From Pantoea sp. 1.19 (GTDB lineage Bacteria > Pseudomonadota > Gammaproteobacteria > Enterobacterales > Enterobacteriaceae): a stretch of DNA of 64,000 bases. Below, piece after piece: positions 1-10,648 of this stretch (positions within the stretch are counted from its first letter, which is position 1; every line of letters starts with the position of its first letter). Both the position numbers and the translations under genes were made by a program. The stretch spans positions 496,001 through 560,000 of the forward strand of contig NZ_MRBS01000002.1 in NCBI RefSeq assembly GCF_001922585.1, written 5' to 3'. The notes under the pieces were generated by a model. The model was not told where the DNA came from. It ran no database searches and worked only from the letters and a program-made list of their open reading frames with translations.

Positions 1-1099
1 GCGCCACGCACTGCTCCACCACGTTAACCAGCTGCCGCACGTTACCCGGCCAGCTGGCGGTGATCAGCCGCTGCAGCGCATCGGTGGAAAAACGGCGCAC
101 CGGCGACGCGTGGCGCTCCGCCGCCTGACGCAGCAGCTGCGCCGCCAGCAGCGGAATATCCTCCGCCCGCTCGTGCAGCGCCGGCAGCTTCAGACTGACC
201 ACGTTCAACCGGTAGTAAAGGTCTTCACGAAACTCGCCGCGCGCCATCGCTTTCGGCAGATCGCGATGGGTGGCGGAGAGGATACGCACGTCAATGTCGC
301 GATCGTGATTGCTGCCCAGCGGCCGCACTTTACGCTCCTGTAGCACGCGCAGCAGCTTCACCTGCAGCGCCTGCGGCATATCGCCTATCTCATCGAGAAA
401 CAACGTGCCGCCCTCGGCGGCCTGGAACAGCCCTTCCCGGCTGCTCAGCGCCCCGGTAAAGGCCCCTTTCGCGTGGCCAAACAGCTCCGACTCCAGCAGC
501 TGCTCAGGCAGCGCACCGCAGTTGATGGCAATAAAGGCCTGCCCGGCGCGCGGGCTGGCGGCGTGAATGGCCCGCGCCAGCACCTCTTTGCCGGTGCCGC
601 TCTGGCCGCTTATCAGCACGCTAACGTCGGCGCGCGCCACGCGCTGCGTCTGCTCCAGCAGGCGCAGCATCAGCGGGCTGCGGGTGACAATACCGTCGCG
701 CCAGTTCGCCGCGCTGGCCGCCGGCGCCCGTTGCGCCAGCGCCTCGTCGATGGCGCGGTACAGGGCATCGCGATCAACCGGCTTGGTCAGAAAGCTGAAA
801 ACGCCCTGCTGGGTCGCCGCCACCGCGTCGGGAATGGAGCCGTGCGCGGTCAGCATGATCACCGGTAGCCCGGGCTGCTGCTTCTGAATTTCACTAAACA
901 GCGCCATGCCGTCCATCTCATCCATCCGCAGGTCGCTTATCACCACGTCCACGGCGTGCTTCGCCAGCAGGCGCAATGCCTCCTGGCCGCTGGCGGCGGT
1001 AGTAACGTGAAATCCTTCGCTGGTCAGCCGCATGCCTAACAGTTTTAACAGGCTTGGGTCATCATCGACCAGCAGTAGCCGGGCGCGTTCCGCGGTCAT
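1..1099 (-). CDS. glrR: Response regulator GlrR (QseF), sigma-54 activator, C-terminus beyond window
   Basis: Sigma-54-dependent response regulator that is phosphorylated by GlrK and activates the glmY small RNA gene. About 366 residues are visible; the family is about 444 long, so the DNA-binding C-terminal HTH lies beyond position 1. The receiver domain is residues 1-120, with acidic pocket DDD at 12-14 and phospho-acceptor D56 in ISDLRMDE. The AAA+ domain shows Walker A GQSGTGKE, the sigma-54 contact loop GAFTGA and Walker B TLFLDEIG. The ATG overlaps the qseG stop (ATGA), implying translational coupling in a glrK-qseG-glrR operon. The target glmY, with promoter and sites, is present just upstream of glrK, so the circuit looks complete. 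Confidence 0.96.
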   Translation of the reverse strand, partial: MTAERARLLLVDDDPSLLKLLGMRLTSEGFHVTTAASGQEALRLLAKHAVDVVISDLRMDEMDGMALFSEIQKQQPGLPVIMLTAHGSIPDAVAATQQGVFSFLTKPVDRDALYRAIDEALAQRAPAASAANWRDGIVTRSPLMLRLLEQTQRVARADVSVLISGQSGTGKEVLARAIHAASPRAGQAFIAINCGALPEQLLESELFGHAKGAFTGALSSREGLFQAAEGGTLFLDEIGDMPQALQVKLLRVLQERKVRPLGSNHDRDIDVRILSATHRDLPKAMARGEFREDLYYRLNVVSLKLPALHERAEDIPLLAAQLLRQAAERHASPVRRFSTDALQRLITASWPGNVRQLVNVVEQCVA

Positions 1100-1854
1100 G
1101 GCGTCGGCGTCTCCTCTGGGTGACCGCCTTCGGCGGCATGGGGGGAACCGGCGTCCGCCGTCGGCCGCACCGGGCCGGCATCGGCGCCGCGCGGTGCGTC
1201 GGAAAGATCGGCCGGCTTGCGCGCCGACAGCTGACGCTCAATGTCGGTCAGTCCCTCCAGCTTGCGCCGGGTGACGGCCAGATCGTGACGCAGGGTAATC
1301 TGCTGCTGACGCAGCGCATCCAGCTGGGTGTCGCTGCGGGTCTGCAGCGCAGCGTAGCGGCTGCGCGCCTCGGAGAGCTGCAGCTGGGCCTGCTGATTAT
1401 CTCGCCACAGCTGCCACATCGGCCGCACCGGGCGGGGAATGGCGACGCTCTCAGCGTCTACCGCGGTCATATAGTCGCGGCGCTCGGTGGGGGCCACGTT
1501 GCCGTTACTGAGCAGGATCCCGCGACGAAACGCCGCGGGCCAGCCGTCATCAGACAGCTGGCGCGCGGTTGCGCGGGCCTCCGCCGGCGACAGCCGCGCG
1601 GCGCATTCGGTCGCCCGTAACCAGTAGAGCGGATTATCCAGCGCTGTCGGCTGCGCCAGCGACCAGAGTCCCTCGCAGGGGGCGGCGAGGTAATCGACTA
1701 CCCGCACCGGCGGCGCACTCACCGGCGCCCGCATCGGGACGACCGGGGCGGGACGCGGCGCCGGCGCCTGCTGGCAGCCGACCAGTAACAACGTTATCGC
1801 TATCGCGGCGCAGCGGGGCAGCTTCAGCCCCTGAAACCATTGCGCGGATTTCAT
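1096..1854 (-). CDS. qseG: QseG lipoprotein of the GlrK/GlrR system
   Basis: Outer-membrane lipoprotein that in enterobacteria contacts the sensor kinase GlrK (QseE) and modulates its activity. The chosen start (MKSAQW) gives 252 aa, near the 237 of E. coli; an in-frame ATG seven codons upstream is also open. A signal peptide ends in a lipobox, LLVGC, with the lipidated Cys at residue 27. A proline-rich linker follows, then a helical region and a coiled-coil-like segment around residues 150-210 (heptad-like Q/L/R pattern). The gene lies 4 bp downstream of glrK and overlaps glrR by 4 bp. The C-terminal 40 residues are low-complexity and acidic. Confidence 0.9.
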   Translation of the reverse strand: MKSAQWFQGLKLPRCAAIAITLLLVGCQQAPAPRPAPVVPMRAPVSAPPVRVVDYLAAPCEGLWSLAQPTALDNPLYWLRATECAARLSPAEARATARQLSDDGWPAAFRRGILLSNGNVAPTERRDYMTAVDAESVAIPRPVRPMWQLWRDNQQAQLQLSEARSRYAALQTRSDTQLDALRQQQITLRHDLAVTRRKLEGLTDIERQLSARKPADLSDAPRGADAGPVRPTADAGSPHAAEGGHPEETPTP

Positions 1855-1858
1855 CACG

Positions 1859-3286
1859 TCAGCCCTTCCCGGCAATCAGTTGAAGTTCAATTTGAAAGCA
1901 GACATCCGCGTCCGCCACCGTCACCAGGCGCAGCTCTCCCTGCAGCTGGCGCACGCACTCGCGGGCGATACTCAGGCCCAGGCCGCTGCCTTTGACCGCG
2001 CCGGCGCGCTGTTTACTGCCCTGCCAGAACGGCTCAAACAGCATCGCCTGCTCATGGGTGGGGATCGGCGTGCCGCTGTTCGCCACCTCGATAAACACAC
2101 GTTTACTTTGACTATAGCTGCGAATCGCGATCTCTCCGCCTTCCGCCCCGTAGTGTATCGCGTTTGAGTACAGATTATCTATCGCCCGGCTTAGCAGCGT
2201 GGCATCGGTGTCGCAGCGCGTGGCCTGCAAGTCAACGGTGGTGTGCAGCTGCCGCGCGCGCGCGCTGAGGTGATGCGAGGCGACAATCGCCTCCACCAGC
2301 GCCGCCAGATCCACCGCCACCCGCTCGATCGGCCCGTCGGCCAGCTTGCGGTTGTAATCGAGCAGCTGCTCGATAAGCTGCTGCAGATGGCGGCTGCTGC
2401 CGTCGAGGATCGCCACCACCTCGCGCTGATCGGCGGTCAGCGGGCCGGCAACGCCATCGGCCAGCAGCGCCGTGCCCTCACGCATACTGGCCAGCGGCGT
2501 TTTCAGCTCGTGGGAGATGTGGCGCAAAAACTCGTGGCGCTGTGACTCCAGCCAGCCCAGCCGCTCGTTAAGCCACAGGATACGCTGCGCCAGCGAACGC
2601 AACTCGCGCGGGCCCTGCAGGTGATTGGCCAGCCCCAGCGGCTTGCCCTCCCCCAGGCGATTGATCATTCGCTCAACGCCCTTGACCGGACCGATAATCA
2701 TCCGGGTAAACAGCACCACCAGCAGCAGCGTCACCAGAAACAGGATCAGCGCCTGCCAGCCAAAATACTGGCCGCGTTCGGCAATTTCGCGCTGCAGCTG
2801 CAGCCCGCGGGAAAAGACCACTTCGCGGGTGACCTGCACCATACGGCCATTGGCGGCGGAGAAGCGCTCCAGCGCGGCGGCCGCCGCCGCATCAGGGGCG
2901 TTATTCTGACAGACCTGCTGCGACAGCGCGGTCAGTGTCTGACGCAGCTGCTGGTAATCGCTCACCTCGGGCAGCGCCGGCGCGTGGGCATCCAGCATCT
3001 GTGAATAGCGGGCGCGCTGGGTCTGATAGAGTCGCGCCAGCATCGGGTCGTCCAGTACGCAGTACTGGCGATAGCTGCGCTCCAGCTCCACCGCGGTACG
3101 CGCCATCGCTTCGCTGCGGCGCACGTCGGTCAGGGTGGTACGGTTGGTATCCGCTGCCCGCTCGCTGAGCGCGGCCAGGCTCTCCCAGGCCTGCCAGGCC
3201 AGTACCAGCAGCGGCAGCAGCACCAGCAGAAAGGCCATCAGCACCAGCTGGCGTAACGAACGGGGGAACGGGCGCCACTTTTTCAC
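1859..3286 (-). CDS. glrK: Sensor histidine kinase GlrK (QseE)
   Basis: Inner-membrane histidine kinase that phosphorylates GlrR and so controls the glmY small RNA, linking envelope state to amino-sugar synthesis. A GTG start at 3286 gives 475 aa, the length I recall for the E. coli protein; an ATG eight codons upstream (3310) is possible. N-terminal hydrophobic segment at about residues 10-30, a periplasmic helical sensor, a second membrane segment around 175-195, HAMP, then HisKA with LRHISHELKTPL (phospho-His). The HATPase domain has an N box (NLYSNAIHYG) and G box GSGLGLSIA. The gene is first in the operon and follows the glmY terminator by about 50 bp. Confidence 0.94.
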   Translation of the reverse strand: MKKWRPFPRSLRQLVLMAFLLVLLPLLVLAWQAWESLAALSERAADTNRTTLTDVRRSEAMARTAVELERSYRQYCVLDDPMLARLYQTQRARYSQMLDAHAPALPEVSDYQQLRQTLTALSQQVCQNNAPDAAAAAALERFSAANGRMVQVTREVVFSRGLQLQREIAERGQYFGWQALILFLVTLLLVVLFTRMIIGPVKGVERMINRLGEGKPLGLANHLQGPRELRSLAQRILWLNERLGWLESQRHEFLRHISHELKTPLASMREGTALLADGVAGPLTADQREVVAILDGSSRHLQQLIEQLLDYNRKLADGPIERVAVDLAALVEAIVASHHLSARARQLHTTVDLQATRCDTDATLLSRAIDNLYSNAIHYGAEGGEIAIRSYSQSKRVFIEVANSGTPIPTHEQAMLFEPFWQGSKQRAGAVKGSGLGLSIARECVRQLQGELRLVTVADADVCFQIELQLIAGKG

Positions 3287-3340
3287 AGGCGTTATCTCAT
3301 CGGGGGGCAATAGTGCGGATGCTAACGGACTGCGCCAGAA

Positions 3341-3566
3341 AAGAAAACGGCAGCCGCACGGGCTGCCGTTTTACCCCGCCGCACGCGGTGCGCCGGGAGG
3401 GAATGGGTGGTGCCTAACTCAACGTTTCGTCCGGTGTCTGATAACGCCGCTGACGCGTGCGATTATCGGTCTGTTGGACGGCAGGCACCGTTTTGTGCGT
3501 CATTCGGAATTTTATGAGCACTTGTCCGCTTGCGCAGGGCTGTCATAAACAGGTGAATGAGCCACT
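3341..3566 (-). ncRNA. glmY: GlmY small RNA
   Basis: GlmY is a small RNA that sequesters the adaptor RapZ and so protects GlmZ, raising GlmS (glucosamine-6-phosphate synthase). The 5' end at 3566 reads AGTGGCTCATTCACC, which matches the start of E. coli GlmY as I know it. The position between purL and glrK on the minus strand is also conserved. The 3' end is a strong hairpin with 11-12 bp GC-rich stem followed by TTTTCTTTT (about 3339-3374). A run near 3460-3400 is variable and the total of about 225 nt is longer than the E. coli transcript. The 3' boundary is inferred from the terminator. Confidence 0.85.
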
Positions 3567-3578
3567 GAGAGTATAGTA

Positions 3579-3592
3579 GCAAATAGCGTGCC
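3579..3592 (-). promoter_or_regulatory. Sigma-54 promoter of glmY
   Basis: On the minus strand the sequence CTGGCACGCTATTTGCT carries the -24 GG (3592-3591) and -12 GC (3580-3579) with exactly ten bases between, the hallmark of sigma-54 promoters. The GC lies 13-14 bases upstream of the inferred GlmY first base at 3566. Confidence 0.9.
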
Positions 3593-3680
3593 AGTTTTAA
3601 ATAATTAAGAAAAAACGCAGTCACGCCGGGGAGCGGGCCGCCGGCGGACGGAAAAGCGAAGCCCTCGCGGCGCACCGAAG

Positions 3681-3794
3681 TGTCGCCAGATAACAACACC
3701 TCCACAAATAAAAAAAATTAACCCGCATTATCAGCGGGTTAAGTGTCTCTTTTTGGCGACAGTACAGTGTGATCCCTGTCGCTATGTTGCTACA
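3681..3794 (-). promoter_or_regulatory. Three GlrR-type activator sites upstream of glmY
   Basis: The pattern TGTC-N10-GACA is perfect at 3744-3761 and present with one or two changes at 3681-3698 (TGTC-N10-AACA) and 3777-3794 (TGTC-N10-TACA). They lie about 120-220 bp upstream of the GlmY start, as expected for enhancer-like sites of a sigma-54 activator. GlrR is encoded at the left edge of the window. The perfect site is seen directly; the weaker two are inferred from spacing and half-site match. Confidence 0.7.
3708..3741 (-). terminator. purL terminator
   Basis: Minus-strand hairpin with arms TAACCCGC / GCGGGTTA (3719-3726 and 3734-3741) followed by an A-to-T run that reads as a U tract. 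It sits about 95 bp after the purL stop and lies among the GlrR sites of glmY. A second GC-rich stem without a U tract lies at 3797-3823, directly after the stop. Confidence 0.8.
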
Positions 3795-3834
3795 GTCGGG
3801 CGCGGGGCTCCGCCCTGCGCCCGCCGGCGCAGCG

Positions 3835-6800
3835 TTAGCCTAACTGCTTACGCGCGTTGCGGAAAATACGCATCCACGGGCTGTCCTCGCCCCACTCTGC
3901 CGGATGCCAGGAGTTGCTGACGCTGCGGAAGACGCGCTCCGGATGCGGCATCATGATGGTGACGCGCCCGCTGTCGTTGGTGACCGCGGTGATGCCGTTC
4001 GGCGATCCGTTCGGGTTAGCCGGATAGGTTTCCGTCACCTTGCCGTAGTTATCAACGTAGCGCAGCCCCACCAGCCCCTTCGCCTCCAGCGCGGCCAGCT
4101 GCGCATCATCGCGCAGTTCCGCAAAGCCCTCACCGTGCGATACGGCAATCGGCATCCGCGAACCGGCCATGCCCTCCAGCAGCAGCGACGGGCTGCTGGC
4201 GACCTCCACCAGGCTGAAGCGCGCTTCAAAGCGCTCAGACTGGTTGCGCACAAAGCGCGGCCACAGCTCGCTGCCCGGGATCAGCTCACGCAGGTTGGAC
4301 ATCATCTGACAGCCGTTACAGACCCCCAGCGCCAGCGTCTGGGGACGGTGGAAGAAGGAGGCAAACTCATCGCGCACCCGGCTGTTAAACAGGATAGATT
4401 TCGCCCAGCCTTCTCCCGCTCCCAGCACATCGCCGTAGGAGAAACCGCCACAGGCCACCAGCGCCTGCACATCGGCCAGTCCGCGACGGCCGGCCAGCAA
4501 ATCGCTCATGTGCACATCAATGGCGTCAAAACCGGCGCGGTGAAACGCCGCGGCCATCTCAACGTGAGAGTTAACGCCCTGCTCGCGCAGCACGGCGACC
4601 TTCGGACGCGCGCCGGTAGCGATAAACGGGGCGGCGATATCGGCGGCGATATCGAAGCTCAGCGTCACATTCAGCCCCGGATCCTGGTCATCCTGCTTCG
4701 CCGCGTGCTCCTGATCCGCACAGGCGGGGTTGTCGCGCAGGCGCTGCATCTGCCAGGTGGTCTCTGCCCACCAGGTGCGCAACACGCTGCGGCTTTCGCT
4801 GTACAGCGTCGCGTCGCCGTGGCGGATCGTAAAGCGATCGCCCACACACGCCTGACCGAGACGATGCACGCCGTCGGCGAGGCCGTGCTCGGCCAGCACC
4901 TGCTCTACCGCTGCCACATCGGCGGCCGCCACCTGAATCACCGCGCCCAGCTCTTCATTAAACAGCGCCGCCAGCGCATCGCTGCCCAGCGCGGCAATAT
5001 CCACCTCCACGCCGCAGTGGCCGCTAAAGGCCATTTCCGCCAGCGTCACCAGCAGGCCGCCGTCGCTGCGATCGTGATAGGCAAGCAGCCTGCCTTCCGC
5101 CACCAGCTGCTGAATCGCATTGAAGAAACCGGCCAGCTGCTGCGCATCGCGCACGTCGGCCGGCAAGTCGCCCAGCTGGCGATAGACCTGCGCCAGCGCG
5201 GTGGCACCGAGCGCGTTTTGCCCCTGGCCGAGATCGATCAGCAGCAGCGCATTGTCCTGCTGCGGCTGCAGCTGCGGCGTCACGGTACCGCGCACGTCCT
5301 CGACGCGGGCAAAGGCGGTGATCACCAGCGACAGCGGCGCGGTCATTTCGCGCGTCTCTCCCTCCTGCTGCCAGCGGGTTTTCATCGACATCGAATCTTT
5401 GCCCACCGGTATGGTGATGCCCAGCGCCGGACACAGCTCCTCGCCTACCGCTTTCACCGCCGCGTACAGCCCGGCGTCTTCACCCGGGTGACCGGCCGCT
5501 GCCATCCAGTTTGCAGAGAGCTTCACGCGCTTCAGTGAGCCAATCCGCGTCGCGGCGATATTGGTCAGGGCCTCGCCCACCGCCAGACGCCCGGAGGCGG
5601 CAAAGTCGAGCAGCGCCACCGGCGCGCGCTCGCCCATCGCCATCGCTTCACCGTAGTAGCTGTCGAGGCTGGCGGTCGTTACCGCGCAGTTGGCTACCGG
5701 AATCTGCCACGGGCCGACCATCTGATCGCGCGCCACCATGCCAGTGACGCTGCGGTCGCCGATGCTGATCAGGAAGGTTTTTTCTGCCACGGTCGGCAGA
5801 TGCAGTACGCGCTTCACGGCCTCAGCCAACGCGATGCCGTCGCGCACCAGCGGCTCGCCTGCCGCCTGCTGGCGGCGGACATCGCGGGTCATCTTCGGCG
5901 TTTTCCCCAGCAGCACATCGAGCGGCATATCGATCGGCAGGTTGTCAAAATGGCTGTCGCTCAGGGTAAGGTGCCGCTCTTCGGTCGCTTCACCGATCAC
6001 CGCGTAGGGCGCACGCTCGCGCTGGCACAGCGCGTCAAACTGCGCCAGCCGATCCGGAGAGACCGCCAGCACATAGCGCTCCTGCGATTCGTTACACCAG
6101 ACTTCCAGCGGGCTCATGCCCGGCTCGTCGCTGAGGATATCGCGCAGTGAGAAGCGGCCACCGCGGCCGCCATCGCTGACCAGCTCCGGCATCGCGTTCG
6201 ACAGGCCACCCGCGCCGACGTCGTGAATAAACAGGATCGGGTTGTCTTCGCCCAGCTGCCAGCAGCGATCGATAACCTCCTGACAGCGGCGCTCCATCTC
6301 CGGGTTATCGCGCTGCACCGAGGCGAAATCAAGATCGGCATCGGACTGGCCGGAGGCCATGGAGGACGCCGCCCCGCCGCCGAGGCCGATGTTCATTGCC
6401 GGGCCGCCGAGGACAATCAGCTTCGCGCCCACGCTGATTTCCCCTTTCTGCACGTGATCGGCGCGGATATTGCCCATCCCACCGGCCAGCATGATCGGTT
6501 TATGGTAGCCACGCAGCTCGCTGCCGTTGTGGCTGGTGACCCGCTCTTCATAGGTGCGGAAGTAGCCGTTCAGCGCCGGACGGCCGAATTCGTTATTAAA
6601 CGCCGCGCCGCCCAGCGGACCGTCGGTCATGATCTCCAGCGCGCTGACGATGCGATCCGGCTTGCCGAAATCCTCTTCCCACGGCTGTTCAAAGCCGGGG
6701 ATGCGCAGGTTGGAGACCGAGAAGCCCACCAGGCCGGCCTTCGGTTTGGCCCCGCGTCCGGTGGCGCCCTCATCGCGAATTTCGCCGCCGGATCCGGTCG

Positions 6801-7728
6801 CAGCACCCGGCCATGGCGAAATGGCGGTCGGGTGGTTATGGGTTTCCACCTTCATCAGGATATGGGTCTCTTCCTGATGAAACGCATACTCACCGCTTTC
6901 TGCCTGCGGGTAGAAGCGCCCCACCGCCGAGCCTTCCATGACCGCCGCGTTATCTTTATACGCTGACAGCACGTGGTCCGGCGTGATTTCAAAGGTGTTC
7001 TTGATCATGCTGAACAGCGATTTCGGCTGCGCTTCGCCGTCGATAATCCAGTCGGCATTAAAGATTTTATGCCGGCAGTGTTCGGAGTTGGCCTGCGCGA
7101 ACATGTAGAGTTCAATGTCGTGCGGGTTGCGGCCCAGCCGTTCAAACGCCGCCTGCAGGTAGTCAATTTCATCCCCGGCCAGCGCCAGGCCGAGCTTCTG
7201 GTTAGCCGCTTCCAGCGCCGCGCGGCCCTCACCGAGCACGTCCACGCACTGCAGCGGCTGCGGATCGTGGTGGGCAAACAGCTGCTCCGCCTGCGCCAGA
7301 TCGCTGAACACCGTTTCCATCATGCGATCGTGCAGCAGTGCGGCCAGCTGCGCCCACTGGGCGTCGCTCAGCGTCGGTGCAGTAACGTAAAACGCCAGCC
7401 CGCGCTCGAGGCGCTTTACCTGCGGCAAATCGCAGTTGTGGGCGATATCGGTGGCCTTGGAGGACCACGGCGAGAGCGTTCCCGGACGCGGCGTCACCAG
7501 CAGCAGACGCCCTTCCGGCGCGTGTTCAGCCAGCGACGGGCCGTATTTCAGCAGGCGCTGCAGACGGGCTTTTTCATCATCCTTCAGCGGCGCGCTGACA
7601 TCGGCAAAGTGCACGTACTCCGCATAGATATCACTGACGGGCAGCTGGGCTTCCTGAAAACGGGTCAGCAGTTTATTAACACGAAATGCTGAAAGGGCGG
7701 GCGAACCACGCAGAATTTCCATCATCAA
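3835..7728 (-). CDS. purL: Phosphoribosylformylglycinamidine synthase PurL
   Basis: Cytosolic large-type FGAM synthase that converts FGAR, glutamine and ATP to FGAM in the fourth step of purine synthesis. The 1297-aa length fits the single-chain enterobacterial form (about 1295). Order: N-terminal PurS-like region, linker, two ATP-binding AIRS-type halves (first half with the segment [12 protein letters not shown]), and a C-terminal class I glutaminase with Cys in GVCNGCQMM and the His/Glu pair in MPHPERV. Three ATG codons in a row open the frame; the second or third is equally likely. A PurR-type operator lies about 90 bp upstream. Confidence 0.98.
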   Translation of the reverse strand: MMMEILRGSPALSAFRVNKLLTRFQEAQLPVSDIYAEYVHFADVSAPLKDDEKARLQRLLKYGPSLAEHAPEGRLLLVTPRPGTLSPWSSKATDIAHNCDLPQVKRLERGLAFYVTAPTLSDAQWAQLAALLHDRMMETVFSDLAQAEQLFAHHDPQPLQCVDVLGEGRAALEAANQKLGLALAGDEIDYLQAAFERLGRNPHDIELYMFAQANSEHCRHKIFNADWIIDGEAQPKSLFSMIKNTFEITPDHVLSAYKDNAAVMEGSAVGRFYPQAESGEYAFHQEETHILMKVETHNHPTAISPWPGAATGSGGEIRDEGATGRGAKPKAGLVGFSVSNLRIPGFEQPWEEDFGKPDRIVSALEIMTDGPLGGAAFNNEFGRPALNGYFRTYEERVTSHNGSELRGYHKPIMLAGGMGNIRADHVQKGEISVGAKLIVLGGPAMNIGLGGGAASSMASGQSDADLDFASVQRDNPEMERRCQEVIDRCWQLGEDNPILFIHDVGAGGLSNAMPELVSDGGRGGRFSLRDILSDEPGMSPLEVWCNESQERYVLAVSPDRLAQFDALCQRERAPYAVIGEATEERHLTLSDSHFDNLPIDMPLDVLLGKTPKMTRDVRRQQAAGEPLVRDGIALAEAVKRVLHLPTVAEKTFLISIGDRSVTGMVARDQMVGPWQIPVANCAVTTASLDSYYGEAMAMGERAPVALLDFAASGRLAVGEALTNIAATRIGSLKRVKLSANWMAAAGHPGEDAGLYAAVKAVGEELCPALGITIPVGKDSMSMKTRWQQEGETREMTAPLSLVITAFARVEDVRGTVTPQLQPQQDNALLLIDLGQGQNALGATALAQVYRQLGDLPADVRDAQQLAGFFNAIQQLVAEGRLLAYHDRSDGGLLVTLAEMAFSGHCGVEVDIAALGSDALAALFNEELGAVIQVAAADVAAVEQVLAEHGLADGVHRLGQACVGDRFTIRHGDATLYSESRSVLRTWWAETTWQMQRLRDNPACADQEHAAKQDDQDPGLNVTLSFDIAADIAAPFIATGARPKVAVLREQGVNSHVEMAAAFHRAGFDAIDVHMSDLLAGRRGLADVQALVACGGFSYGDVLGAGEGWAKSILFNSRVRDEFASFFHRPQTLALGVCNGCQMMSNLRELIPGSELWPRFVRNQSERFEARFSLVEVASSPSLLLEGMAGSRMPIAVSHGEGFAELRDDAQLAALEAKGLVGLRYVDNYGKVTETYPANPNGSPNGITAVTNDSGRVTIMMPHPERVFRSVSNSWHPAEWGEDSPWMRIFRNARKQLG

Positions 7729-7791
7729 AGATCTCTCGTCGTTGAAGCGTCGAAGGCCGCTTCAGTGGGCGCTTACGGGGGAAAACGGCGG

Positions 7792-7832
7792 CTATTATAG
7801 AGAATAGTGACCGGCTACGAAACCGTTTGCGC
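7792..7832 (-). promoter_or_regulatory. purL promoter region with PurR operator
   Basis: Minus-strand GCGCAAACGGTTTCGT (7832-7817) differs by one base from the PurR consensus ACGCAAACG-T-T--CGT and is the site known in front of E. coli purL. A TATAAT-like -10 (CTATAATAG, 7800-7792) lies just downstream. Confidence 0.85.
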
Positions 7833-7998
7833 TGTTTTTCTCACGCGCCGAGGCTGAGTGAAAAATAGACGATCCAGGGCAAATGTTGTTGCTCTGCCCG
7901 CCGTTGTTGCGCAAAATGCCCACGCGCGGGACACCTTAAAAGACCATCTATACTGCCTGAAAAAGACAGAACCCCGCGCCCTTTCGAGAGATAACTAT

Positions 7999-9462
7999 TT
8001 GAAACGCTTTAAATTCACCTATCTGCCGATCGGTGTTATCACCGTTCTGCTGGCGCTGGCGCTGTGGCCTGCCATTCCGTGGCACAGCAGCAACGCCGAC
8101 CGCATCTCGCAGATCCAAGCCAGGGGCGTGCTGCGCGTCAGCACCGTTAACTCCCCCCTCACGTGGTACAGCGTGAACCAGGCCCCGGCGGGGATGGATT
8201 ACGAGCTGGCAAAACGTTTTGCCGATTACCTCGGGGTCAAACTGGAGATGAAGGTTCGTCCGAACCTCAGCCAGCTGTTTGAGGATTTGGACGAAGACCG
8301 CGCCGACGTACTGGCGGCGGGGCTTATCTATAACCAGGAGCGCCTGAGCCGCTTCCGCACCGGGCCGAGCTACTACTCCGTCTCCCAGCAGCTGGTGTAC
8401 CGCATCGGCGCACCGCGGCCGAAAAATCTCGGCGAGTTAAAAGGGCGCCTGATCGTGGCGGCGGGCTCGGCCTATCTCAGCTCGCTGCGGCAGGTCAAGC
8501 AGAATCAGTATCCCGATCTGGACTGGGCGATCTCCACCGATCAAAGTCCGAAGGCGCTGCTGGAAGCCGTTGCGGCGGGAAAACTGGATTACACCGTGGG
8601 TGATTCGGTCACCATTGGCCTGCTGCAGCGGGTGCATCCCCAGCTGGCAGTGGCGTTTGACATCACCGATGAGGAGCCGGTCACCTGGTATACGCCGCGC
8701 GGAGAGGATGACAGCCTGAACGCCGCGATGCTCGACTTCTTTAGCCAGATGGGCGAAGAGGGAACGATGGCGCGGCTGGAGGAGAAGTACCTCGGCCACG
8801 TTGGTACCTTTGATTATGTGGATACCCGCAGCTTCCTGCGCGCCATCGACACTACGCTGCCGGATATACGCAGCCTGTTTGAGAAGTATGCCGACAGCAT
8901 CGACTGGCGGCTGCTGGCGGCGATCTCCTACCAGGAATCGCACTGGAATCCGCAGGCCACGTCGCCAACCGGGGTGCGCGGTATGATGATGCTGACGCGC
9001 AATACCGCCGACAGCCTGGACGTCACCGACCGCACCGATCCCGAGCAGAGCATCCGCGGCGGCAGTGAGTATTTGAAGCGCATGATGGCCAAGGTGCCGG
9101 AGAGCGTGCCGCAGGATGAACGCATCTGGTTTGCCCTCGCAGCTTACAATATGGGCTACGCGCACATGCTGGATGCCCGCCGGCTGACGGCTAAGCAGAA
9201 CGGCAACCCCGACAGCTGGGCCGACGTGAAGCTGCGCCTGCCGATGCTCAGCCAGAAACGCTACTACACGCAAACCACCTATGGCTATGCGCGCGGGCAT
9301 GAAGCCTACGCTTACGTGGAGAATATCCGTAAATACCAGCTGAGCCTGGTGGGATATCTGCAGGAGCAGGAGAAGCGGCTGGCGCAGCAGGCAACCGAAC
9401 AGGCAGGTCTGGACGCGGGCTATCCGGCGGTGGCGCCCAGCCTGGCGCTGAACCGCCCCTGA
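7999..9462 (+). CDS. mltF: Membrane-bound lytic transglycosylase MltF
   Basis: Periplasmic lytic transglycosylase that cleaves murein glycan strands to 1,6-anhydroMurNAc ends. The TTG start at 7999 (preceded by GAGA) gives 487 aa beginning [12 protein letters not shown], which aligns with the start of E. coli MltF; the reading frame is open upstream but those residues have no family counterpart. N-terminal membrane segment, then a solute-binding-protein-3-like domain (about residues 40-265), then an SLT domain with catalytic Glu in [12 protein letters not shown] and the downstream GVRGMMMLT motif. Divergent from purL and convergent with tadA (4 bp apart). Confidence 0.93.
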   Translation: MKRFKFTYLPIGVITVLLALALWPAIPWHSSNADRISQIQARGVLRVSTVNSPLTWYSVNQAPAGMDYELAKRFADYLGVKLEMKVRPNLSQLFEDLDEDRADVLAAGLIYNQERLSRFRTGPSYYSVSQQLVYRIGAPRPKNLGELKGRLIVAAGSAYLSSLRQVKQNQYPDLDWAISTDQSPKALLEAVAAGKLDYTVGDSVTIGLLQRVHPQLAVAFDITDEEPVTWYTPRGEDDSLNAAMLDFFSQMGEEGTMARLEEKYLGHVGTFDYVDTRSFLRAIDTTLPDIRSLFEKYADSIDWRLLAAISYQESHWNPQATSPTGVRGMMMLTRNTADSLDVTDRTDPEQSIRGGSEYLKRMMAKVPESVPQDERIWFALAAYNMGYAHMLDARRLTAKQNGNPDSWADVKLRLPMLSQKRYYTQTTYGYARGHEAYAYVENIRKYQLSLVGYLQEQEKRLAQQATEQAGLDAGYPAVAPSLALNRP

Positions 9463-9466
9463 AGGA

Positions 9467-9988
<522 letters not shown>

Positions 9989-10015
9989 TCAATAACGGCG
10001 GAGGAGTATAGCGAA

Positions 10016-10645
10016 TTACTCCAGCTGTTGCAGGTCCCCCTGCGGGGTGACGCGAAAGCGGTGCTGACAGAAAAACAGCAGCGGATTATCCTGTTTGCTG
10101 TCGCTGTAGCCGCTCCACAGCTGCAGCGGCGTCCCGAGCTTATCCTCCAGCTGTGCCACCTTGACGTGCCCGAGGCAGCGCAGCGCCAGCACCCGACCAC
10201 CGCAGCGGCGGGTCATCTGGCTGGCGATCAGCTGCACCCGCGGAAGGAAACTGGAGTCGTGATAAACGCGCTCCACCAGCGACTGCGGTGAGCCGGTGAT
10301 CAGCCAGACGTCGGCATCGCGGCTGGCCAGATACTCCTCCAGCCGCTGCTGCACCCGCGGGAAGGCGGTGACCCGACGGCGAAACCAGGCGGCGAAGGCC
10401 ACCTCGCGGGCCACCATACGCTTTTCGCTGTGGCCAAAAGTGATTGCCCATAGCAGTAAGCTCATTGGCCAGCGCGCCGCGCGGCCGCGCAGCAGCAGCC
10501 CAAAACCAATCACCGGCAGCAGCGGCACCACCAGCAGCAGATTGAGCGGCTGGCGCCACAGCAGCCAGCGCAGCCAGGTGCCAAACATATCTTGCTGATG
10601 TAATGTGCCATCCAGATCGAAAAATACCACGCGGCGACTGGCCAA
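10016..10645 (-). CDS. pgpC: Phosphatidylglycerophosphatase C (PgpC/YfhB)
   Basis: HAD-family phosphatase of the inner membrane that dephosphorylates phosphatidylglycerophosphate to phosphatidylglycerol. The 209-aa protein begins with the HAD motif I FFDLDGTLH, followed by a hydrophobic stretch at about residues 30-55 that should anchor it. Motif II is LITGSPQ and motifs III-IV lie in the final third (GYSDSKQDNPLL). It starts 3 bp after the murP stop, so it is probably cotranscribed with murQ-murP here, a different setting from E. coli. Confidence 0.9.
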   Translation of the reverse strand: MASRRVVFFDLDGTLHQQDMFGTWLRWLLWRQPLNLLLVVPLLPVIGFGLLLRGRAARWPMSLLLWAITFGHSEKRMVAREVAFAAWFRRRVTAFPRVQQRLEEYLASRDADVWLITGSPQSLVERVYHDSSFLPRVQLIASQMTRRCGGRVLALRCLGHVKVAQLEDKLGTPLQLWSGYSDSKQDNPLLFFCQHRFRVTPQGDLQQLE

Positions 10646-10648
10646 ACC

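Noticed and set aside
3463-3705. 80-aa minus-strand frame over glmY
   Set aside because: It overlaps the GlmY RNA and its sigma-54 promoter and has no RBS; the noncoding reading explains the conservation better.
3904-5538. 544-aa plus-strand open frame opposite purL
   Set aside because: It is an antisense shadow of purL in GC-rich codon use; no RBS and no family pattern.
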